A stretch of DNA of 56,388 nucleotides from CAYUNN01 sp964607015 (GTDB lineage Bacteria; Patescibacteriota; Minisyncoccia; Minisyncoccales; JAGGXC01), in NCBI GenBank assembly GCA_964607015.1, contig CAZSHN010000002.1, positions 1 to 56,388 on the forward strand, given 5' to 3'. Shown piece after piece: positions 23,668 to 30,548 of this stretch. The position numbers were made by a program, and so were the translations under genes. The notes under the pieces are model-generated. The model was given only the letters and a program-made list of their open reading frames with translations. It ran no database searches and was not told the origin of the DNA. How positions within the stretch are numbered: the first letter of the stretch is position 1; the number at the start of each line of letters is the position of its first letter.

Positions 23668-23988
23668 TTATCTTTTTGTCTTGTCTGCTAAGAAACCGAA
23701 TAAAAATCCAATTAAACCAAACAGGATTACAGGGCTTATTATCAATAAAATTCTGAACTTAATTTCGGCAGAAAAAGGAAGAAAAGAAACAATCGGAGCG
23801 AAAATAAAATAAATTAAAAATTCAATAATACCAACAATCAACTGAGCTGAATTTTTACAAGCATCTACCCCGCCACCCAAAATCTGAGGATGACATTGGG
23901 TAATATTGCTATAGAGGGCAAAAACTAATCCGATAGCAATTCCTACAATAAGTCCTTTTTTGGAATGAGATAAATTTTTCCAGTTCAT
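23668..23988 (-). CDS. Small three-helix membrane protein, function unknown
   Basis: A 106-residue protein with membrane segments at about 13-29 (GLIVGIAIGLVFALYSN), 50-70 (IVGIIEFLIYFIFAPIVSFL) and 80-101 (ILLIISPVILFGLIGFLFGFL). The loop between the first two has two Cys (QCHPQILGGGVDACK), which could form an extracytoplasmic disulfide. It ends KTKR. No family is recognised. It is separated from the upstream GerMN gene by a terminator. Confidence 0.6.
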   Translation of the reverse strand: MNWKNLSHSKKGLIVGIAIGLVFALYSNITQCHPQILGGGVDACKNSAQLIVGIIEFLIYFIFAPIVSFLPFSAEIKFRILLIISPVILFGLIGFLFGFLADKTKR

Positions 23989-23998
23989 TTAAGTAAAA

Positions 23999-24023
23999 AG
24001 GTCAAAGGTTTCCCTTTTGACCT
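23999..24023 (-). terminator. Terminator of the GerMN-domain gene
   Basis: An 8-bp stem AGGTCAAA/TTTGACCT followed on the minus strand by TTTTT. Confidence 0.8.
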
Positions 24024-24046
24024 CTATCAATAAAATTAATTAAAAA

Positions 24047-24577
24047 TTAGGGTTGGAATAAAGATTCTGGCTGAATAGAAACTTCTTTCACAATTGGAAA
24101 TTGTTTTGCTGTTTTTTCTATTTGAGCTCTTAATATTCCTATCCTGCAAGAACCTCCGCTAGTAAATCCAGGTACCTCAGTAAATTCCAAAGAAAGAATC
24201 CCGTCTTTTAAATTAGTCCCAGTAAGTTTAAAATCAGGATGAGGAAATTCAGTAGAAAAACCTTGCTCTCTTTCCACTGCAGTTAATTCTCCTTGAATCA
24301 AATATCTAATCGTGTCCCTTATTGGATTCGGACTAGCTGAAATTTTTCTTTCAACAGGAATAACTGCTTCTGGACTACAAAGATCACCAATTTCTTCTGC
24401 TTTTTCTTGGTTGTAATAATAAAGTTTTACTAATATTGATTCTGGTTCAGGAGCTTCCCGAGAAGACTCTTCTCTAATCAAGAAATACTGCCAACCAACT
24501 CCTATCCAACAAAAAATAGCAACAATTAAAACAATGATGACGGCGTATTTTGATCTGATTATATTAGAAATACTCAT
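24047..24577 (-). CDS. Membrane-anchored GerMN-domain protein
   Basis: A 176-residue protein with an N-terminal anchor (YAVIIVLIVAIFCWIGVGW) and an exported GerMN domain. Domain landmarks are VKLYYYNQEKAEEIGDLC, IRDTIRYLIQGELTAVEREQGF (the conserved helix) and LKDGILSLEFTEVPGF. GerMN domains occur in spore germination and cell-wall proteins. In a non-sporulating cell the role is likely in the envelope. TTTATAAT lies 7 nt before the ATG without a Shine-Dalgarno. Confidence 0.85.
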   Translation of the reverse strand: MSISNIIRSKYAVIIVLIVAIFCWIGVGWQYFLIREESSREAPEPESILVKLYYYNQEKAEEIGDLCSPEAVIPVERKISASPNPIRDTIRYLIQGELTAVEREQGFSTEFPHPDFKLTGTNLKDGILSLEFTEVPGFTSGGSCRIGILRAQIEKTAKQFPIVKEVSIQPESLFQP

Positions 24578-24584
24578 ATAAAAT

Positions 24585-24590
24585 ATTATA
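24585..24590 (-). promoter_or_regulatory. -10 box directly before the GerMN gene
   Basis: TATAAT on the minus strand ends 7 nt before the ATG at 24577. It lacks the TG extension found at other leaderless genes here. Confidence 0.45.
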
Positions 24591-24635
24591 AATTACCTTC
24601 ACTACTTATTTTAGCACAAAAAAATAAATTAACAA

Positions 24636-25067
24636 TTATTGAAAAACCGCTATTTCTTCTTCTTGAATAGAAAATCTATCAGCCATGCCAGAATTTAATT
24701 CCAAAACATATCTTACTTTTTCTTCAGGAAGAATAGCTCTGCACTCTTCTGTAATACAAGGTTGAACATTTTTATCAATACCAACTACTTCCTTGTCTGT
24801 ATTCATCCAAATAATATCTATCGGAAATTCCATATTCTTCATCCAAAAAGAATGCTTTCCTTCTTCGTCAAAAACAAAAAGCATCCCTTTCTCCAAGTCT
24901 AAATCTTTTCTAAACATCAACCCTCTTGCTCTCTCTCTGTTAGTGTCAGCAATTTCAACTATAAAGCAATTGTTTTCGAAGCAAACCTTCTTTGAATCAA
25001 AGAATACAGCCCTAAATGAGGCAAGAACAATTATGATTATAATAATTAATAATATTAACTTCCTCAT
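24636..25067 (-). CDS. DUF192-family exported protein
   Basis: A 143-residue protein: membrane anchor (LILLIIIIIIVLASFRAVF), then a complete DUF192 domain with RERARGLMFRKDLDLEKGML, FWMKNMEFPIDIIWMN and the VLELNSGMAD end. The family is small, extracytoplasmic and of unknown biochemical function. In CPR and archaea it is usually a single anchored domain, as here. It follows tRNA-Glu on the same strand after 38 nt. Confidence 0.88.
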   Translation of the reverse strand: MRKLILLIIIIIIVLASFRAVFFDSKKVCFENNCFIVEIADTNRERARGLMFRKDLDLEKGMLFVFDEEGKHSFWMKNMEFPIDIIWMNTDKEVVGIDKNVQPCITEECRAILPEEKVRYVLELNSGMADRFSIQEEEIAVFQ

Positions 25068-25104
25068 TTTTAGAAAAACTACCTCTTTAAAAGGCAGTAT
25101 TATG

Positions 25105-25177
25105 TGACCCTAAGGGGATTCGAACCCCTGTCACCACTGTGAGAGAGTGGCGTCCTAAACCACTAGACGATAGGGCC
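25105..25177 (-). tRNA. tRNA-Glu (anticodon CUC)
   Basis: A 73-nt cloverleaf: acceptor GGCCCTA/TAGGGTC, anticodon arm CCACT-CTCTCAC-AGTGG giving CTC, T-arm AGGGG-TTCGAAT-CCCCT. Discriminator A, no encoded CCA. It reads GAG codons; a UUC isoacceptor must be elsewhere. It lies 39 nt after the Mur-like gene and may be part of the division-cluster transcript. Confidence 0.92.
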
Positions 25178-25216
25178 TTCTTTCCAATTTTTAACATATT
25201 TCCAATCAATTGTCTA

Positions 25217-25822
25217 TTAGCTTAACTCCTTTATTTTCCTTGAAATATTAACTAAATTCAAATCAAGCATTTTCCCTAAAGCAATCCCTGCCAATACTGC
25301 AGAAACTTTTTTTTCATCATTTTTTCCTTTTAGCCAAAATGGAATTATATTTCCTTGGAAATTAATTTTAAAGTTAGTATCATCATTGATTTTCATATCA
25401 GTTCCTTGAAAATCAGATTTTTTACTAAAACCAAAACTATAAACTTCAGAAAAATTATCTTTTTCAAAATTACTTATGGTAATTGCGTCTGAATTAAAAA
25501 GCAGAAATTTAAAATTTAAAGGAATTTCAATATTATTTTCATAATTCTTTTTGTCCGTTCCAGCAAAAACTAAAACTGATTCTTTAGAATTTTTTAATAA
25601 ATAATTATAAGATTCAATTTCTTTAATATCAGAATTTATCAAAATAAGTTCTCCAAAAAGAATATCAGAAAAACTCAGAGTTCCTTTAACTTTTCTTACT
25701 TTAAAATAATTGTTAATAATTAAAAAAATAAAGTCTGTGATATAAGATTGACTATCTTCTACCACTATCACAATTTTTGGCTTCTTTATTTTTAAAATTA
25801 TTTTTTCAATTACTTTTATCAT
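25217..25822 (-). CDS. Mur-ligase-like protein lacking the P-loop and C-terminal domain
   Basis: A 201-residue protein resembling only the central domain of MurE/MurF-type ligases. PKIVIVVEDSQSYITDFIF sits where GTNGKTTT would be, so the ATP-binding loop is gone. FKFLLFNSDAITISNFEKD and VYSFGFSKKSDFQGTDMKI match the lNaDd...tfG...d segment. IIPFWLKGKNDEKKVSAVLA matches the lplxGxhNvxNalAA helix. No ligase C-terminal domain follows. It overlaps ftsI by 4 nt, so it is translationally coupled. It is probably a catalytically dead scaffold or relic of murE/murF; assignment is by pattern only. Confidence 0.55.
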   Translation of the reverse strand: MIKVIEKIILKIKKPKIVIVVEDSQSYITDFIFLIINNYFKVRKVKGTLSFSDILFGELILINSDIKEIESYNYLLKNSKESVLVFAGTDKKNYENNIEIPLNFKFLLFNSDAITISNFEKDNFSEVYSFGFSKKSDFQGTDMKINDDTNFKINFQGNIIPFWLKGKNDEKKVSAVLAGIALGKMLDLNLVNISRKIKELS

Positions 25823-27528
25823 TCTTCTTCCTCGTTATAATCAGGAGGTATTTGATAATAATTAATAACATATTCAGCTAATTCTCTAAAAATAGGAACA
25901 GCCGAATATTCTGCTGTTCTTGTATTGGGATTATCCAGTTTAACTAGAATAATAAATTCAGGAGAATAAGCAGGAGCAAAACCAATAAAGGTTTGAATTG
26001 TTTTCTCTGAATACCCAGACTTATTAACGCCCATAGAAGAAAAAGAAACTTGAGCTGTACCAGTCTTGCCTCCAACATAATAACCAGGGACTTTCGCTTT
26101 TTTGCCAAAACCGTTCTCTACAACGCTGACAAGCATATCTCTTACTTCAGAAGCAGTCTTTTCAGAAATAACCTGATCCTGAACTTCTAAACTGTTATCT
26201 AGAATAACTTCTTCTGAGTTGACAATCTTATCAACTAAATAAGGTCTAACTAGCTTTCCTCCATTAGCAAAAACAGAGAAAGCTCTAATCAATTGAATAG
26301 GAGTCATTTCTATTCCTTGACCAAAGGATGCTGTAGCAAAATTCACTTCATAACCTTTTTTCAATTCTTTGTTTTCTGAACAAACCTCCCCTTGAGTATC
26401 AATTCCTGTTTTTTCAAAAACTCCAAATTTCTCAATATAATCAAGAAAGGTATCGGGAGACATTTTCTGCGCTGCAAAAACTGCACCAGTATTGATTGAT
26501 TTCTCCAGCACCTCTGTCATCGTAGACTCGCCATAAACTCTATTAGAATAATTATGAATAGTATCAGGTCCAATTTTTATAAAACCTTCATCAACGTATT
26601 TAGTTTCAGGAGTTATTTCCTCCTCTTCTATTGCTGCCGCCATGGTAATTGCTTTAAAAACTGATCCAGGTTCAAAAAGACTCTGAGACACTGGATTAAT
26701 AAATGATTGCAATTCGTAATCAGAATAATCATTGGGATTAAAATCAACTAAAGAAGCTAATGCTTTAATTTCTCCTGTTTTAGGATTAATAACTAATATC
26801 TGACCATTCTCAATTTCTAATTCTTCTTTTGCTTTTTGAAGAAGTTTTCCTGCTTTATATTGAATGTAAAAATCTATTGTTAAAATAAGATCTGATCCTT
26901 CCTGAACAGGCAAAGAGCTGTCTGAATCAAAAAAGATCATATAACCATCAGAACTTCTTTCTCCTACAGCAACTCCTTTTTCTCCCTTTAGCTCCTCTTC
27001 ATAAAAATTTTCTACTCCATATTGCCCTCTTTGTTCTCCGCCAACAAATCCTATTGTATGTGCAGCAAGATCATTTTCTGGGTAATATCTGGTTATCTCG
27101 CTTCCGACATGAATAGAGTCTTCTTTATAATCCTTTACTTTTTCTTTTTCCTCTTCTGATATTTCTTTTTTAACAACAACAAAAGATTTACTATCATCTT
27201 CTACTTTTTCAGAAATTAAATCTTCTTCTAGTCCAAGAGACTGAGAGAGAAGATCTACTACCTTCTCTTTGTCTTTCACTTGAGAAGGAGAAACAAAAAC
27301 AAAATCTGAATTTTTATTGGTAGCTAAAAGAAAAAGACCGCCATCTCGATCTTGAGCAAAAATATCTCCTCTGTTGGGAGTTATAGAATAAGAGATAATT
27401 TGTTGTCCTTTAGCTAAAGCTCTATAAAAATCGTAATTTAGTATTTGAAGATAAGCTAAGCGACATATAATAACCAGGCCAAAAGTAATAATAAGTATTA
27501 AAACTATTTTAATCCGTCGCTTATTCAT
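25819..27528 (-). CDS. ftsI: Division transpeptidase FtsI (class B PBP)
   Basis: A 569-residue penicillin-binding protein that cross-links septal peptidoglycan. One N-terminal membrane helix (IVLILIITFGLVIICRLAYL) is followed by the pedestal domain (SITPNRGDIFAQD) and the transpeptidase domain. Active-site motifs: SVFK (Ser289), SIN (344-346) and KTG (488-490). No PASTA domain. It lies 11 nt after the ftsL-like gene. All catalytic motifs are intact, so the cell makes peptidoglycan even though the adjacent Mur-like protein looks inactive. Confidence 0.95.
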   Translation of the reverse strand: MNKRRIKIVLILIITFGLVIICRLAYLQILNYDFYRALAKGQQIISYSITPNRGDIFAQDRDGGLFLLATNKNSDFVFVSPSQVKDKEKVVDLLSQSLGLEEDLISEKVEDDSKSFVVVKKEISEEEKEKVKDYKEDSIHVGSEITRYYPENDLAAHTIGFVGGEQRGQYGVENFYEEELKGEKGVAVGERSSDGYMIFFDSDSSLPVQEGSDLILTIDFYIQYKAGKLLQKAKEELEIENGQILVINPKTGEIKALASLVDFNPNDYSDYELQSFINPVSQSLFEPGSVFKAITMAAAIEEEEITPETKYVDEGFIKIGPDTIHNYSNRVYGESTMTEVLEKSINTGAVFAAQKMSPDTFLDYIEKFGVFEKTGIDTQGEVCSENKELKKGYEVNFATASFGQGIEMTPIQLIRAFSVFANGGKLVRPYLVDKIVNSEEVILDNSLEVQDQVISEKTASEVRDMLVSVVENGFGKKAKVPGYYVGGKTGTAQVSFSSMGVNKSGYSEKTIQTFIGFAPAYSPEFIILVKLDNPNTRTAEYSAVPIFRELAEYVINYYQIPPDYNEEEE

Positions 27529-27539
27529 TGTAATAAAAA

Positions 27540-27905
27540 TTACTTAGCTGCTACTGCAGTATCAATAACGCGAATATATTCTACTTGAGCAACTTTTTCA
27601 AACTCAAGTTCTTCCAATGAATCTTCTAAGCTTTTTAAAGAATTGCTTTTTGAAAAAGAAACTTCAAACTCTTTGTTTTGCTGAACTAGATAATTAACCT
27701 CCTTTTCATATTCTTTGATAAGGGAAGTTTTTTGAATCATAACTCCAACCTGAAAGATGTAAGAAGATAATAGGAGTAGCAAAGAACCAATAATTAAAAT
27801 CCAAAATATTTTAAGATTTGAGTCTTTCCTCTTGGCAACTTTTATTCTGGTAGCCTTTAGGTTGTTTAATAAATTTTGTTTTGCTTTCTTAGTCATTTTT
27901 TTCAC
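27540..27905 (-). CDS. ftsL: FtsL-like septum protein
   Basis: A 121-residue bitopic protein: basic cytoplasmic N-terminus, one membrane helix (IFWILIIGSLLLLLSSYIFQV, residues 33-53), then a coiled coil (LIKEYEKEVNYLVQQNKEFE). Topology, size and position between rsmH and ftsI fit FtsL, which with FtsB and FtsQ activates FtsWI. Its start lies 17 nt inside rsmH. Sequence similarity for FtsL is always weak, so position carries much of the call. Confidence 0.8.
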   Translation of the reverse strand: MKKMTKKAKQNLLNNLKATRIKVAKRKDSNLKIFWILIIGSLLLLLSSYIFQVGVMIQKTSLIKEYEKEVNYLVQQNKEFEVSFSKSNSLKSLEDSLEELEFEKVAQVEYIRVIDTAVAAK

Positions 27906-28791
27906 CTGTTCTCAGTTTAGCAGAACGGGAACGTGGATTTATTTCAATTTCTTTTTTACTCGACCTTATTGGTTTTTTAGTTAATATTTTAAGTGATCCC
28001 TCCTTAACTTTATTTTTAAAAAAATTTTTAACAATTCGATCTTCTAAAGAATGGAAAGATATTACTACTATTCTCCCCGATGGTTCTAATACCTTGAATG
28101 CTTGCTCTAAAGCTTTTTCAAGATTACCTAGCTCATCGTTTACCGTTATTCTTAAAGCCTGGAAAGTACGGGTTGCGAAATGAATTCTCTTATGATGATA
28201 CCAAGGAGGGGTGGCTTTTCTTACAACCTCTACCAACTGCTTTGTAGTAGTTATAGGATTTTTCTTTCTTTCTTTTTCGATCTGACTAGCAATCTTTCTG
28301 CAAAATCTTTCTTCTCCATAATCCTTTATTATTTCTTCAATCTTATTGATCGGAAAATCATTGATAATCTTTTCTGCTGTTAATTCTTCTTCTGGGTTAT
28401 ATCTCATGTCTAGTTTCTCTTCTTTTCGAAAAGAGAATCCTCTCCCACTTTCTTCTGTATGCCAGCTGGAAAATCCTAGATCAAACAAGAATCCATTACT
28501 TTTAAAATTATATTTTTTAACGATCTCTTCTATGTTTGAGAAATTATCACAAACAAGAATCAATCTCTCTTTACTCCATCCTGCCTCTTGAAAACAATTC
28601 TCTAGCTTATCTTTAGTCCTTCTGAAAACTTCTGGGTCGCGCTCTACCCCCAGAAGTTTTCCTGAAGGAGTACTATTTTCCAAAATTGCTAAGCTGTGTC
28701 CTCCTTCCCCTAAAGTACAGTCAACAAAATTCTTTCCTGGTTCTGGTTTTAAAAATTCTATTACTTCTTTTTGAAGAACAGGAATGTGCAT
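27889..28791 (-). CDS. rsmH: 16S rRNA (cytosine1402-N4)-methyltransferase RsmH
   Basis: A 300-residue SAM-dependent methyltransferase acting on C1402 of 16S rRNA. MHIPVLQKEVIEFL starts the family. FVDCTLGEGGHSLAIL is the SAM-binding motif and RGFSFRKEEKLDMRYN is the RsmH signature. The ATG at 28791 is preferred to the GTG at 28800 because AGGTG lies 6 nt upstream. It starts 1 nt after the mraZ stop, and its end overlaps ftsL. Confidence 0.96.
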   Translation of the reverse strand: MHIPVLQKEVIEFLKPEPGKNFVDCTLGEGGHSLAILENSTPSGKLLGVERDPEVFRRTKDKLENCFQEAGWSKERLILVCDNFSNIEEIVKKYNFKSNGFLFDLGFSSWHTEESGRGFSFRKEEKLDMRYNPEEELTAEKIINDFPINKIEEIIKDYGEERFCRKIASQIEKERKKNPITTTKQLVEVVRKATPPWYHHKRIHFATRTFQALRITVNDELGNLEKALEQAFKVLEPSGRIVVISFHSLEDRIVKNFFKNKVKEGSLKILTKKPIRSSKKEIEINPRSRSAKLRTGEKND

Positions 28792-28792
28792 C

Positions 28793-29224
28793 TTAAACAC
28801 CTAATTCTTTTAATCTACCAGCAATATCTCCAACCGCTCCCTCTGTCTTCTTCTTGTAATCTTCCCACTTGCTTTCTTCCCAGACTTCTAACCTATTAAA
28901 AAGTCCTGTTACTACTACCCTCTTCTTTAAAGAAGCATATTTTTTCAAATAGTCAGGAATAAGGATTCGACCAAGATTATCTAGCTTTACATCCATTGCC
29001 CCTGCAAGCATGATTCGGGCAAATTTTCTTGCATCAATTTCTGCAGTAGGAAGGTTCCCTAATTTTTCAGCTAGTTTTTCCCACTCTTTCATTGGGTAAA
29101 CAACAAGACAATTATCAAGTCCGCGGGTAATAACCGCTTTCTTTCCCAGTTCTTTTCTAAACTTTGACGGGATAGCCATTCTCTTTTTCTTATCAATTGT
29201 ATGTGAGTATTCTCCTATAAACAT
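28793..29224 (-). CDS. mraZ: Transcriptional regulator MraZ
   Basis: A 143-residue protein with two SpoVT-AbrB-like repeats: MFIGEYSHTIDKKKRMAIPS and LDNLGRILIPDYLKKYASL. MraZ represses its own division-cluster operon by binding TGGG-type repeats in front of it; such repeats are present at 29232-29268. It is the first gene of the cluster with rsmH, ftsL, ftsI and the Mur-like gene. Confidence 0.96.
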   Translation of the reverse strand: MFIGEYSHTIDKKKRMAIPSKFRKELGKKAVITRGLDNCLVVYPMKEWEKLAEKLGNLPTAEIDARKFARIMLAGAMDVKLDNLGRILIPDYLKKYASLKKRVVVTGLFNRLEVWEESKWEDYKKKTEGAVGDIAGRLKELGV

Positions 29225-29231
29225 ATCTTTT

Positions 29232-29268
29232 ATCCCCAGATCCGGGGCCTTTTCCCACTTTTATCCAC
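29232..29268 (-). promoter_or_regulatory. MraZ operator boxes
   Basis: The minus strand reads TGTGGATAAAAGTGGGA, then CTGGGGA about 20 nt on. TGG-type boxes are spaced roughly 10 and 20 nt, the helical phasing described for MraZ sites. They lie between the promoter and the ATG. Two further boxes (TGGGGATAATTTGTGGAG) lie upstream of the -35 at 29327-29347. Confidence 0.65.
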
Positions 29269-29287
29269 ATTTATAACCTACAATTAC

Positions 29288-29316
29288 AGAATATCCCACC
29301 AGACCGTCCTTGTCAA
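29288..29316 (-). promoter_or_regulatory. Promoter of the mraZ division cluster
   Basis: Minus strand TTGACA, 17-base spacer, TATTCT. It is flanked on both sides by TGGG-type boxes. Confidence 0.75.
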
Positions 29317-29347
29317 CTTCTTTTTCTCCACAAATTATCCCCAAACA

Positions 29348-29372
29348 AAAAATAGCCATTTAAGGCTATTTT
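29348..29372 (-). terminator. Terminator of the anchored exported-protein gene
   Basis: AAAATAGCC/GGCTATTTT stem with a 7-base loop and T6 on the minus strand. It separates the gene at 29411 from the mraZ promoter. Confidence 0.8.
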
Positions 29373-29410
29373 TCACTTTAAACTCCTGTTTGAAGTTTAT
29401 AAAATTCTAT

Positions 29411-30487
29411 CTATTGATTGTAGTTCTCGAACATAGATTGCATGATTATCATCTGCATTGTTTGTATCAGCTTTGATATAGATTGATAATCTTCAGGTTC
29501 GCTGATAGCTACTGGATCATTAAAGTTAGAAAAATCAATCTCAGTAAGGACAATAAACTTCCCTTCCTCTGTTTGTTGAGAATTAAGAAGTTCTGCTACC
29601 TTTTCACTGCTGATAGTTTTTTCAAACCTTGCCTTGTAAAGATAATAATCTTTCTGTCCTACCCAAATCTCAAGTTCTAGATTTCCTACTTTCTCAAAGA
29701 ACTTATCCAGACTGCTGGAAACTTCTTCTCTCATTCCCTCAAGCTCTCCTTCACTTGGATCTTGCCCTTGCAAGTAATTGCTTGCCAAGACCTCAATCAA
29801 TTCAGGAACAAATTCTTTCACTGCTTCCTGGTCTAGCTCTAAAAGATAATGATAAGCCATCTTCCCATTAATCTCTTCGTCTTTCAATTCTTCCTTTACG
29901 TTATAAAGATCTTTTCCTTCTAAAAGATTCTTAACCTTGTTAAGGATTTCTTCTTGTTTTCCTTCTGGTAAAGATTGATAATCTTGCCCAAGCTGATCAG
30001 AGATAACCTCTAAATCTTCTTGACTCACTCTTATCCATTTTCCTCTAACCATTCCTAGCATTTCAGACATCATCGGAGAAGTGTTTCCAAGATTAGGAAG
30101 TTCATTAATTTTAAAATAAGATGCTTGTCCTACGCTAATCATTTCTCCTGACCCTGAAATGGTTACTCCTTCAGTAGACAAGTCTACCTCAAAACTTCCT
30201 TTGCTTTTCGGATTATCTTGATCGGTATTATCTGAATCTGTAGAAAGATTAATTAAAGCACTCATAATATTTCGATTTTCTTCCCCTCTCGCTCCAATAT
30301 CGATTCTTACATCACTGTGAACAGCATCTAAACCATTCATCTTAGTTGCCATTTCTTTAACAACAACTTCGGGGTCAGGTCGAAAAGGATTCCACATAGG
30401 ATTCCATGTATGAGTATAAAGAGCTGCTACAGTCCCTCCTGCCCCAATCAAGACTACAGCAATAATACCTATAACTATCTTTTTCAT
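29411..30487 (-). CDS. Membrane-anchored exported protein, lipoprotein-carrier-like
   Basis: A 358-residue protein with a signal anchor (IVIGIIAVVLIGAGGTVAALY) and a large soluble exported domain. The pattern EVVVKEMATKMNGLDAVHSD, then repeated beta strands (GSFEVDLSTEGVTISGSGEM, SYFKINELPNLG), KWIRVSQED, and NVKEELKDEEINGKMAYHYL, resembles the LppX/LprG/DUF-type beta half-barrels seen in many CPR proteins. No catalytic motif is seen. Role is unknown; binding a lipid or hydrophobic ligand is a guess from fold resemblance. Confidence 0.6.
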   Translation of the reverse strand: MKKIVIGIIAVVLIGAGGTVAALYTHTWNPMWNPFRPDPEVVVKEMATKMNGLDAVHSDVRIDIGARGEENRNIMSALINLSTDSDNTDQDNPKSKGSFEVDLSTEGVTISGSGEMISVGQASYFKINELPNLGNTSPMMSEMLGMVRGKWIRVSQEDLEVISDQLGQDYQSLPEGKQEEILNKVKNLLEGKDLYNVKEELKDEEINGKMAYHYLLELDQEAVKEFVPELIEVLASNYLQGQDPSEGELEGMREEVSSSLDKFFEKVGNLELEIWVGQKDYYLYKARFEKTISSEKVAELLNSQQTEEGKFIVLTEIDFSNFNDPVAISEPEDYQSISKLIQTMQMIIMQSMFENYNQ

Positions 30488-30548
30488 ATTTATTTAATTA
30501 ATTAATATTAAAAATGAAAAAACCTTTATTTGTATCTATTATACAATA

